Source: Chryseobacterium sp. OV279
GTDB taxonomy: Bacteria > Bacteroidota > Bacteroidia > Flavobacteriales > Weeksellaceae
Assembly (NCBI RefSeq): GCF_900128945.1
Contig: NZ_FQUD01000002.1
Coordinates: 958,371-1,022,370 of the forward strand
Direction of reading: 5' to 3'
Length of the DNA stretch: 64,000 nt
The stretch's first letter is position 1. Each line of letters starts with the position of its first letter. Positions 43,094 to 52,600 of this stretch are shown here, one piece after another. The notes beneath the pieces are model-generated. The model made no database searches, was not told where the DNA came from, and worked only from the letters and a program-made list of their open reading frames with translations. The translations under genes were made by a program, and so were the position numbers.

Positions 43094-43858
43094 ATGAAAA
43101 TTGCCATTATAGAAGACGAATTGCTGGCTGTGAATTATCTCAGAAACCTGTTGGACCGGCAAAGCATCGTCCCTGTGACGGAGATGGTGATTCTGCGTTC
43201 AAAAAAACAGGCCATAGACTTCTTCGAAAACCATGCAGCGGATCTTATCTTTATGGATATTCATCTCGGAGATGGGATGAGTCTGGAGATCTTTGAATCT
43301 GTGGAACTGTTCACGCCCATTATTTTCATAACCGCTTTTGACGAATATGCCATGAGAGTATTCCGGCATTTCACTATAGATTACCTTCTGAAGCCTTTTG
43401 AGGAAGAGGATTTGCACCAGGCATTACAGAAGTTCATTTCCATCAGGTCCAATTATGATCCCGAACCTGTCCTGAAATCAATGTCTTCATTACGCCAGGC
43501 GGATAGCCCTGATGTGATGAAACGTTTTATGGTGCGTGACGGGAATAAACTGAAATCAATTGATGAAGACCATGCAGCCTATTTTTTTGCTTCGGGAAAA
43601 TACCTTTTTCTGACAACGACGGACAACCAGACCTATATTTATGATGATACGATTAAAGATGTCATTCATAAACTGAACCCACAGCTTTTCTTTAAAATCA
43701 ACCGTAAGTTTATCATCAATAAAAATGCAATTGTGGAGATTATCAAACATTCCAGCCAGAAAGTAGAACTGAAACTGTCGCCTGCCCCTGAAATCAATTC
43801 AAATGTATTTATCAGCAAAAGACAGATCACGGAATGTTTAAGCTGGCTGAAAAGCTGA
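43094..43858 (+). CDS. LytTR-family response regulator
   Basis: The protein is 254 residues from ATG 43094. The receiver domain (about 1-120) has E7/D8 acidic residues, phospho-acceptor D55 in LIFMDIHLG and K106-type LLKPFEEED. The LytTR DNA-binding domain (about 150-252) carries FMVRDGNKLKSI and FFKINRKFIINKNAI. It is the probable partner of the LytS-type kinase 7.4 kb upstream, and both bracket the protease-SusCD operon. Confidence 0.9.
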   Translation: MKIAIIEDELLAVNYLRNLLDRQSIVPVTEMVILRSKKQAIDFFENHAADLIFMDIHLGDGMSLEIFESVELFTPIIFITAFDEYAMRVFRHFTIDYLLKPFEEEDLHQALQKFISIRSNYDPEPVLKSMSSLRQADSPDVMKRFMVRDGNKLKSIDEDHAAYFFASGKYLFLTTTDNQTYIYDDTIKDVIHKLNPQLFFKINRKFIINKNAIVEIIKHSSQKVELKLSPAPEINSNVFISKRQITECLSWLKS

Positions 43859-43910
43859 TTGATTCTTATGAAAACCTGTACAGATACAAAAGCAAAAAAA
43901 ACACCCTGTG

Positions 43911-44315
43911 ATGGATCAGAATGTTATCAATACATATGCGGTTAAGTTCGAAAATAAAACCATGAGCTGGGAAGGATTTCCGGGAAAAGAAAACTGTAAG
44001 ATTATTGAAACCAACAATTATTGCTTAACATGTTTCTTAACCAGTTGGAAGTCCGTTTCACAAATCAATGATTCATTGCTGCCGGATATTAATGCAGCTT
44101 TGGCGGATCCTGCCTTGGAAATTGAGAGTGATACGGCGACAGTAGATATCATCATGTGTAATCATCTGGTAGATTTTTATGATCGTCAGGGTTATGTAAA
44201 CAGTATACCTTTGAAGGATTTCAAAGAAATTGTAACCTTATGGAGAGATTTTCTGACTACACGTCCTCTGAACGGCGCAAAAGTTTACTTTACCTTCTTT
44301 GGATTCTCTTTCTGA
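43911..44315 (+). CDS. Hypothetical soluble protein
   Basis: The protein is 134 residues from ATG 43911 (a GTG just upstream is less likely). No signal peptide, mixed alpha/beta, ending PLKDFKEIVTLWRDFLTT...VYFTFFGFSF. The segment IPLKDFKEIVTLWRDFL weakly resembles FPLADIRDLLQEWLEFL in the 114-residue protein at 62309, so both may belong to one family. The position between the SusCD unit and the type VI genes leaves the role open. Confidence 0.5.
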   Translation: MDQNVINTYAVKFENKTMSWEGFPGKENCKIIETNNYCLTCFLTSWKSVSQINDSLLPDINAALADPALEIESDTATVDIIMCNHLVDFYDRQGYVNSIPLKDFKEIVTLWRDFLTTRPLNGAKVYFTFFGFSF

Positions 44316-44475
44316 TTTTTTGTGATTCTTTAGCTAATCTGATCATCATATTTTGACGTGCAAGTTTAAAATATCAATCAAAATGATGGGATTTCCATAC
44401 GCTACTCTTGGCTAGGAATGAAATTTATCTATCTTAGTAGTTCCTGTTAACCTAATTCCGAACACATTATATTTT

Positions 44476-44562
44476 ATGTCAAAACGTACCTATCTTATAT
44501 TCCTGGATAAAATACTGGTGATCGATTTTAAAAATAAAAAGTTTGGTATCATACAGAAATAA
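44476..44562 (+). CDS. Possible 28-residue peptide upstream of a hypothetical gene
   Basis: The frame MSKRTYLIFLDKILVIDFKN... starts 94 bases before the next gene and ends 7 bases before its ATG. It is hydrophobic and basic. It could be a leader peptide or a gene fragment. Weak call. Confidence 0.25.
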   Translation: MSKRTYLIFLDKILVIDFKNKKFGIIQK

Positions 44563-44569
44563 ACAGCCT

Positions 44570-45664
44570 ATGAAAAATCCGGATCAAGTAAATCCTTACC
44601 AATCGACGGTAAAAAAAACAGATTTTGGAATACTGACCACATTGGTGTCAGAAGCAGGTGTTTCGACGCATGGAAGTATTTCTTTCGGAGATAAAACACT
44701 TTCGGCCAACTACGTTTATGATAAAAGAGGAACCTATCAATTGGTGTACACCATCATCGATACAGAGGGAAATACAGAAAGTTTTGCAGAAGATAATGGG
44801 ATTTTACCCACATTATTTTTAAGTTCGGCCCAGAAAAATTATGTTTCATTTGTTCCTTATCATCCCGATAAAGAACTGGAAATCAGTGTTCCGGTTTTTA
44901 ACCGTGACAGTACAGAATTACCAAAGGGAAACAGACCTTTTACCGGAAAATTCATAGGGACAACCAATCAGTTTTCCATCTTTCATGAGGCAGATATCTG
45001 GTCTGAAACGAAGCCTGACAAAATGCTTTCCATCGAATTTAAAAACGATGTGATCAAAAAGAAGCACAATATCAAAATAGACCTTCCGAGGAATAATAAA
45101 ATATTCATCAATAATGGGGACATTCATCTATTAGCCAATGATAAAAAAGGATGGTTGCACAGACAGATTGATGAGTTGGGAAATGTCATACGTGAAAGGC
45201 TTGTCAGTCCCAATAAAGAATGGTTTTGGGAAATACTCAGCCTGTCTTTTGTGGAAAACTCCTACATTCTTTGTGAAGAAGAAGGGAAAATATCCGTTGA
45301 GGTCATCACACCGGACCTTCAGTGTACCACTACAGATATCGCAGATATAGAAAATGAATTTTTCAATACCTGGCAGCCGGTAAAAATTGCTGAACATACT
45401 TTTACCGTGAACTTCAACGGAGAATTCGGAAACGGCTGGCTCACGATTAAAAATGATGAACTGTTGGAATTATTCTACAGCAAAAATGAAAAAGGCTACA
45501 GAAATATATTGACCAATGAGGTGTTACCCATGGAGAAGAAAGATATGATTATTTCAAGCCTCAACAAAACTGGAGAAGGCAGTTATGCCGTTATTTTTTA
45601 TCCATCGGATGACCGGAAAACGAAAAATAAAGAGTTGCTTATTTTGAACCGAAAGATTAAATAA
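44570..45664 (+). CDS. Hypothetical protein near the type VI cluster
   Basis: The protein is 364 residues from ATG 44570 (MKNPDQVNPYQ); the TTG at 44543 is not convincing. No signal peptide; the sequence is beta-rich with many short strands (LSIEFKNDVIKKKHNIKIDL, WFWEILSLSFVENSYIL), suggesting a propeller or jelly-roll-like fold. No recognised domain. It precedes the VgrG gene by 470 bp and may be an accessory or immunity-type gene, but nothing in the sequence proves it. Confidence 0.5.
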   Translation: MKNPDQVNPYQSTVKKTDFGILTTLVSEAGVSTHGSISFGDKTLSANYVYDKRGTYQLVYTIIDTEGNTESFAEDNGILPTLFLSSAQKNYVSFVPYHPDKELEISVPVFNRDSTELPKGNRPFTGKFIGTTNQFSIFHEADIWSETKPDKMLSIEFKNDVIKKKHNIKIDLPRNNKIFINNGDIHLLANDKKGWLHRQIDELGNVIRERLVSPNKEWFWEILSLSFVENSYILCEEEGKISVEVITPDLQCTTTDIADIENEFFNTWQPVKIAEHTFTVNFNGEFGNGWLTIKNDELLELFYSKNEKGYRNILTNEVLPMEKKDMIISSLNKTGEGSYAVIFYPSDDRKTKNKELLILNRKIK

Positions 45665-45821
45665 TTTCAACCGGGAAAAATTACTGAAAACACTTTAAAA
45701 TACGAGACTTAAACTGATGTCCTGTAAGATAAGCTAATTTAAATTTCTCATTATTTGTAATGCATTAACTCATAGTATTTTATTGTCTCACATTGATCCC
45801 GTGTTTTCCCCCTAAATTCAA

Positions 45822-45835
45822 TCGTAGAACTACGA
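45822..45835. promoter_or_regulatory. Palindrome upstream of VgrG
   Basis: TCGTAG-AA-CTACGA is a perfect 14-bp palindrome in an AT-rich 470-bp gap (45665-46137) that holds no other gene. Its form (GTAG...CTAC) resembles sites of LuxR/NarL-type regulators. A regulator of the VgrG-Rhs genes could bind here. Confidence 0.4.
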
Positions 45836-46137
45836 CAATTTTCCAAAAAACAGCTAATTCATTTGCCTGTGATTTTTTTATGTGATAAATTTCAAAACCA
45901 AACCACAGAAAAAACTTATGGAAAAAAACCGGATTGATCTAAAGCTATTACTGATAAGTAGCTAAGGCAGAGTTTATTCGAGAAAAGCTCTGATAGAACC
46001 ATCTCAGAACAATCAAAACTGTACTTGCAAAAGGAGACCGATGCTGAGTACCGGTTGTTTATATGAGCAGAATGGTCTCGTTTCTATGAAGGAAGAAATT
46101 CCGTTTTCACATCCACACTACCGAAAAAAAGTATACT

Positions 46138-48225
46138 ATGTTTCAAGAAGGAAAGAATCTGTCCAAGAAGGGACTAGATTCAGCTAAAATAGATATAGCC
46201 GACAACATTCAAGAAGTTGTAAAAAATAAGGATTCACAAAAAGCCATGTCTCAGATAAAAACGGTGAGCGATACGGCGCAAAATTTTATGAATCAGCCTT
46301 TTATGCAAAACGCTCCGACTGTTATAGAGAATAAAGTATGGGCAAAGCAACCCACATCCAATATCTTCAATGCCCAGGCCATCCCTGAAAGTGCCATTGC
46401 AGGAATCAACAGAGTCGTGAAACTTGAAATTTTTGTTGAAGGAAAACCGATCAAATTTTTCAAACATTTTAAGCTGACCCAAAGTGCCGTTAAACACCAT
46501 CAGTTTGATCTTACTCTTGCTCACGATACTCTCGGAAGCTCCGAAAACCATAACCTTGAAGAAGCCCAAAGCTTTCTGGGAAAAAGAATCACTGTCGTCT
46601 TCAAATACAAAGATGTAGAAGAAGGACCTGAAAGAAACTTCGTCGGTGTCATTACCGAAGTAGGATTCGATCAGGATAACGGAAGCCTTGGAAATGTCAT
46701 TCTTACAGGCTACAGCCCAACGATCCTGCTGGATTCTGCTCCCCATACCCAGAGTTTTGGAGGCAAGCAGGAAATCAGCCTCAACAATATTGCAGATCAT
46801 GTCATCAAAGAAGGTTTAGGAGCCAGTAAGTTTGATGTCCGGGTAGACGCACAATATGGGAATATTTCTTACAGTTCCCAGTATCATGAGACCCATTACA
46901 ATTATCTGGCAAGAATGGCAGAAGCCTATGGAGAACAGTTTTTCTATGACGGGGAAGTTCTGCATTTCGGAAAACTACCCCCTCAGCAAAAACCGGTAAA
47001 GCTTACGTACGGAAGCAATGTAGCTGATGTGAAAATTAAGATGTTAGCTCAACATGTGAAGCCCTCTTTTTACGGGTATAACAGCAGTAAAAACGAAAAA
47101 CTTACCGCTGGAGCTTCAAAAATAAACCATACCTCAGATATTGCGAGGCGTGCTTACGAAATTTCAGAAAGGACATTTATCACTCCATCATTAAGCATAG
47201 CTCCTATAAAGGCTTCAAAAGTAATGGATATTGATGTTTCCCAAAAAGGCGCTGCCGGAAGCAATTCAGTGGATGTATTCACCACTTCCGGAACCACTTC
47301 CGTGCCCTTTTTATATCCTGGATGTACAGCAGACATCGAAATGCGTAAACCGGATACCAATGAGACCTCTTATTTTACAAAACTCATGATGACGGAAGTA
47401 AGACATGAAGTGGATGCAAGAGGATATTATACAGGATCTTTTGACGCGATTGCTGCAGATACCGGTTTTATGCCGCGACCTCAGTTCAATTATCCAAAAG
47501 CAGAACCTCAGTTTGCAAAGATCATTTCCAACACGGATCCATTAAACCAGGGAAGGGTACAGGTACAGTTCGACTGGCAAAACGGTCCGGATACGACAGA
47601 ATTTATCAGGGTCATGACTCCCGATGGAGGAAGCAGCGATAAAGTAAGTAAAAACCGTGGATTTATGGCCATTCCGGAAGTAGATGATCAAATTATGGTC
47701 AATTTTGTTCACCAGCATCCTGACCGTCCTTTTGTGATGGGCGGAATGTTTCACGGTGGTGCCGGAGGCGGAGGTGGACAGGGCAATAATATCAAAAGTC
47801 TCAGCAGTAAAAGCGGACATATTGTAAGCCTTGATGATGCCGGTGCGATCACCATTAAAGATAAATCAGGCGGAAACATCATAACAGTAGACGGAACCAA
47901 TACCATTTCTGCTGTAGCCAGCAAGAAAATTTCTTTAGACAATGGAAAATCGTCTATTGTCATTGAAGATGAAACCATTACGATTCATGCTAAAAATATT
48001 CATGTGGTAGGCGAAACCATTGTTTCTATGGGAAGCGGTAAAGCGGGAGTAGAACTGAGTTCAAAAGAAAATGTGGCAGCCATAAGCGGAGTTACAGTTA
48101 CTGCATCCGGAAGCAAAGAAGTCCAGATCACAGGAAAAGAGACAAGCATCAGCGGAGCCAAGGTTTCAATGAACGGAGATGGAGAGACTATCATTACAGG
48201 AGGTCTGGTTAAACTGAATTCTTAA
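46138..48225 (+). CDS. vgrG: Type VI secretion VgrG tip protein
   Basis: This 695-residue protein has a variable polar N-terminus (about 1-90), a gp27-like hub (about 95-440, VVKLEIFVEGKPIKFFKHFK ... FYDGEVLHFGKLP), an OB-fold gp5-like domain (about 455-540, DPLNQGRVQVQFDWQNG) and a beta-helix tail (about 560-695). The tail is rich in glycine, with periodic GKxxxxI turns (SKEVQITGKETSISGAKVSM). VgrG forms the puncturing tip to which PAAR or Rhs effectors bind. The next genes are effector-related, so this is an effector-specific VgrG; no sheath, Hcp or baseplate genes are in the window. Confidence 0.88.
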   Translation: MFQEGKNLSKKGLDSAKIDIADNIQEVVKNKDSQKAMSQIKTVSDTAQNFMNQPFMQNAPTVIENKVWAKQPTSNIFNAQAIPESAIAGINRVVKLEIFVEGKPIKFFKHFKLTQSAVKHHQFDLTLAHDTLGSSENHNLEEAQSFLGKRITVVFKYKDVEEGPERNFVGVITEVGFDQDNGSLGNVILTGYSPTILLDSAPHTQSFGGKQEISLNNIADHVIKEGLGASKFDVRVDAQYGNISYSSQYHETHYNYLARMAEAYGEQFFYDGEVLHFGKLPPQQKPVKLTYGSNVADVKIKMLAQHVKPSFYGYNSSKNEKLTAGASKINHTSDIARRAYEISERTFITPSLSIAPIKASKVMDIDVSQKGAAGSNSVDVFTTSGTTSVPFLYPGCTADIEMRKPDTNETSYFTKLMMTEVRHEVDARGYYTGSFDAIAADTGFMPRPQFNYPKAEPQFAKIISNTDPLNQGRVQVQFDWQNGPDTTEFIRVMTPDGGSSDKVSKNRGFMAIPEVDDQIMVNFVHQHPDRPFVMGGMFHGGAGGGGGQGNNIKSLSSKSGHIVSLDDAGAITIKDKSGGNIITVDGTNTISAVASKKISLDNGKSSIVIEDETITIHAKNIHVVGETIVSMGSGKAGVELSSKENVAAISGVTVTASGSKEVQITGKETSISGAKVSMNGDGETIITGGLVKLNS

Positions 48226-48227
48226 CT

Positions 48228-49619
48228 ATGGAAACATCTTCAATAGCACAGGAATACTACAAATTGAGAGATCTCTGGTCTGCAGCCGAAAAAAAGCAGT
48301 CATGGAAACTGGCCGTTTGGGTAGCACAGTATGCGGATGTGGAGATCATCGATAAGTTTATGCAGATCGAACAGTCTCCTGTAGGAGAAGCCAACGATAT
48401 TTTTTTTCGTTTCGAAACCGAATACCATGGCAACAGGGAATGGTTTGAAGAACAGTTATGGAATGAATTTCTCACCTGGTTTACAGCCCATCCGGATAAA
48501 AATAAAGACCTTCACCGGGCACTTTGGGAAAATAATATGATCAGGGAAGCATTCGTTCCGGATGATAAGCTTCCACCCAATATTTCCAGTCTGTTTAGTG
48601 AGCTGGAACGCCTTAAGGTGAGTATAACAGATCAGACTGAAGGTTTTTATTTCTGTCTGTATTTTCCTCTTTCGGCCCATTCCAAACAAAATATAGCCCA
48701 CTGGTTTCAGCAGGTCATAGAAACGGTACCGGATGATTTACGCCTTATAACCATGGATCTTGCAGAAGAAAGACGCGTGGAACTGCAGGGTAAAAAGAAT
48801 GGGGAATCTCTTTATCACTATCTGCATCCAAAGCTCAAAATGGCAGAAGCTATTAAAAATGAGATGTACAAATCAAGCGACAGCTATAATACTGTCGATC
48901 CGGATGCCAGATTCAGAAAACAGGTGATTGTGGTCATGGATTCTACCACCAAGAAAATACAGAATCGGACAGATGTAGAAGTAAAACGCCTTTTAAATAT
49001 CACTGACGAAATTGGAACGGTATCTTCTAAAATAGCGGGTTTACTGGTCGCATCGCAGGCCTATTTTGCCATACAGAATACAAAAAAAAGCGAAGAATAT
49101 ACAGATAAAGCCTTGGAAGAATCCTCAAAAGCGATGCAGGAAGATGATGCTACGGGATATCCGGTCTGGAAATCATGCATGCTTTTAAAGGCCACATTAT
49201 TATACGGAAACAAAAAAACGGATCCAGCTTTATTGATTTATGAGGAGTTGTCCGAAAAAGCCTCCGAACGTCAGGATGTCTATTATATCATGGAGGCGAA
49301 CAGGCTTATCGCTCATATTTATTACGAAAAAAACAACGTGCAGAAAGCCTTTGAAAATGTACTGTTTTCTTTGGCGGCAGGAGCATATTTAGATATCAGT
49401 GTAAGAAGACAGTCTACTTTTTTACATGCAGCATTTATGGCACTTTATTTAGGCGGACAGATCAAAACACCCGCAGAAGTAAACGAAATAAAACTGCAGC
49501 TGGCAGATTGGTTAGGTGATGACTGGGAAATTTTATTGGCGCAGGCTGGAGTGGATTCAGCAGCGTTAAAAATGGACAAGTCCGTTTGGAAAAAGCAATT
49601 ATCAAAACTTAAAAACTAA
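48228..49619 (+). CDS. Helical type VI-associated protein, putative Rhs adaptor
   Basis: This 463-residue cytoplasmic-looking protein is nearly all helical. The second half (about 265-420) has TPR-like helix pairs (KIAGLLVASQAYFAIQNTKKSEE, AYLDISVRRQSTFLHAAFMALYL, shortened). It sits between VgrG (2 bases after its stop) and the Rhs gene (3 bases before its start), so the three are translationally coupled. This is the place where effector-loading adaptors or chaperones are encoded in type VI systems; I infer that function from position and fold, as no DUF4123 or DUF1795 motif is seen. Confidence 0.6.
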   Translation: METSSIAQEYYKLRDLWSAAEKKQSWKLAVWVAQYADVEIIDKFMQIEQSPVGEANDIFFRFETEYHGNREWFEEQLWNEFLTWFTAHPDKNKDLHRALWENNMIREAFVPDDKLPPNISSLFSELERLKVSITDQTEGFYFCLYFPLSAHSKQNIAHWFQQVIETVPDDLRLITMDLAEERRVELQGKKNGESLYHYLHPKLKMAEAIKNEMYKSSDSYNTVDPDARFRKQVIVVMDSTTKKIQNRTDVEVKRLLNITDEIGTVSSKIAGLLVASQAYFAIQNTKKSEEYTDKALEESSKAMQEDDATGYPVWKSCMLLKATLLYGNKKTDPALLIYEELSEKASERQDVYYIMEANRLIAHIYYEKNNVQKAFENVLFSLAAGAYLDISVRRQSTFLHAAFMALYLGGQIKTPAEVNEIKLQLADWLGDDWEILLAQAGVDSAALKMDKSVWKKQLSKLKN

Positions 49620-49622
49620 CCT

Positions 49623-52600
49623 ATGTCTGATTTAATAGGAAAAGTAGCCACATCACCCGCCCCACGAAGAGGCTTCGGTGAATTGTTTGGAGAAGCCAAA
49701 AACAAACTGGATCATTTGCAGAAAGATATGGCCAGTATTCTCCCTGCCATGCCCGGAATGCCTGTAGGAAAGTACTTTGATCTCGCGATTGGGATAGATT
49801 TTCATGAAACCATTTTTCCGCCAATGCCTTTGTTGCCGGTACCGCATATCGGGATGGTTTTCGATATCATGAGCGCCATCATGAATGCCATTTCAAGCAT
49901 TTTACCCGAACCTCCGGCTCCTCCCGCAGATGGCTCTGAACCACCAACAAGCTTAGCTTCCGTTTGTACAGCGATTGTCAATGGCATGAAACCATCCGTT
50001 CAGGTTCACGGACAGTGGGTAGCTAATGCAGGTACGGGGATTCAGCATTTACCCGGTATCTTTTTACATATCCCGTTTCCGATTGTAAAACCTATTGCAA
50101 GCTCAGAAATGTTTTTGGGAAGCAGTACCGTTTTAGCTGATGGCGGGCCGTGCAGTACCCAGTTTCACCTAGCTTTATCATGCAACCTGATTGGGATTCC
50201 TGCGCCGTTCCGTATTACAAAACCAAAACCAAAGGTTGCTTTAATGGCACCTACTTCCATGCTGCTGATCATCACTTCAGCCGGAAAACCTGTTTTAGCA
50301 GGTGGTCCGCCAACGATTGATCTTTTCCAGCTGGCCATGAGTCTCGGTTTAAAAGGAATGGGGAAATTATGGAAAAAAGCAGGCAACAAATTACAGGATT
50401 TCATTCACAGGGTTCAGCCTAATAAACCTAAGCTGGCTAAAGTGTTACAGCCGGTAAAATGCCGTTTGTTCGGTGAACCGGTAGATGCCGCTACCGGAAG
50501 AGTATATTCCACCAATACCGATATTGAGTTGCCGGGACCTATCCCTTTTGTATGGCAGCGTACCTATTACAGTGATGCTGAGGTGAACGGGCCATTAGGC
50601 TTTAACTGGCATCACAGTTACAATATGGGACTTTTTGACTTGCAGAATGATTATGCTTCCGTGCGTTTATCAGACGGACGGGAAACCGTTGTTCCGTTGG
50701 TAGGTGTGGGCGAAAAATATTTTAACAGAAAAGAACAGCTCACCTTTAGCAAAGATGAAAAAGGATATATATTAACGGATTCCAATAAACTCCAATACCG
50801 TTTCAATGGGGCGCTGAATCAGGAAGGCTACCGAATGCTTTCTTCAATATCTACTGCAGATGGATTTACAATAAGTTTAGATTATCATTCCAACGGATGT
50901 TTAAAAAAGATAACAGACAGTACAGGCAAAATCATAAAGGTAGAAACCGATTCTGATCATCGTATTACCCGTCTCTACACCGTTGCTGAAAACCGTGAGA
51001 TCACCTATATCCAGTACAGTTATGACGATCTGGGAAATATGGTATACAATAAAGACGTGATCGGGGCAGAAAAACATTTCCGCTATCAGGGGCATTTATT
51101 GGTTCAGCTGACCAACCAGACCGGACAGAATTTTTATTGGGAATACGAAGGAGCAGGCGATGATGCCAAATGTATCCATACCTGGGGCGATGGCGGTGTA
51201 CTGGAATATTTTACAGAGTATAATCCGGGACAAACCATTACCAAAAACAGTTTAGGTTTCACAGCAGAATATTTTTATGATGACAGCAAACTGATCTATA
51301 AAATAATAGACGAAAACGGCGGCGTTACCCATCAGAAATACAATCAGTATCAGGAGCTTGAATTAGTGATCAATGCAGAAGGTTTCACACAGAAATACCT
51401 GTATACTGAAAACGGTTTACTGAAAACAATTGAAAACGAAAATAACGGGCAGAACCTGTTTCAATATGATGATGCTTTTAATTTAGTTAAAATAACGAGT
51501 CCGGGAGGTGCAGAAATAGAATGGACCTATGACGAATTCAACCGGATTGTTCAAAAGAAGCTTCCTTCCGGGGAAAAGTTGCATTATCAGTATAATGATA
51601 AGCACCTTAGAAAAATAACTGATGACAAAAACCGTGCGGTTCATTTTTTCTATGACCAGTCGCATCAGCTGGTGCAGATGATTTATCCCAATGAAACCTA
51701 CAGCAAATGGGATTATGATGAACTGGGCAATGTAATAAGCGAGCGTGATCCAAGAGGAAATATAACGTTCTTTCAATATGATGATGCCGGCAACGTAATC
51801 TACTTAAAAGAATCCGATGGAAACGAGCATTATTTCGAATATGACACCTCATACAATATCATTCATGCGAAGGATGATTTGCATGATGTGAGGTTCAGAT
51901 ATGGCAGTTTAGGGATTTTACTGAGCCGGACCCAGAATAACCGTACAGTGAAATTCGGATATGATACTGAATTACAGTTAAAAAGTATCAGTAATGAAAA
52001 AGGGGAAGTATATCGCTTTGCGCTGGACGGAGTAGGCGATGTGATCAGTGAATGGGGATTTGACGGATTGCACCGTCAGTATGAGCGAGATGCGATAGGC
52101 AGAGTGAAAAAAGTAGTCCGCCCGGACAACCGCTGGACAGAATATGACTATGACGGCATTGGAAATATCATTGCCGAACAGCACAGTGACCTTTCATTCA
52201 CCGGATACAGCTACAATAAAGACGGATTTTTAACCGGTGGGTTAAATCAGGATATCAGCATAAAAATACAGCGCGGAAAAGATGGCCGTATCATTAAGGA
52301 ACAGCAGGGCCAGCATTGGGTAAGTAAAACGATTGATCAACACAATGATTCTTTATTGACAGAAAGTTCATTGGGAGCCCACATTACCAGTCAGTATAAC
52401 CATTTCGGACAGCTCAATACCATGGAAAGCGGAAGCTGGAAAGCTCAATGGCAATACGATGCCACAGGACTGGAAATACAGCGCGATCTTACAGGTGGTA
52501 TCAGCCAGGTTACAGAACATGATCAGCAGGGACGGGTAGTTCGTCGCAGCATCAACAGTCATAATGTAGAGAAAAACCGTACCCGGTATATGTGGGGAAC

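Noticed and set aside
46234..46800. 188-residue antisense frame inside VgrG
   Set aside because: Shadow of a well-supported gene; no domain or start signals.
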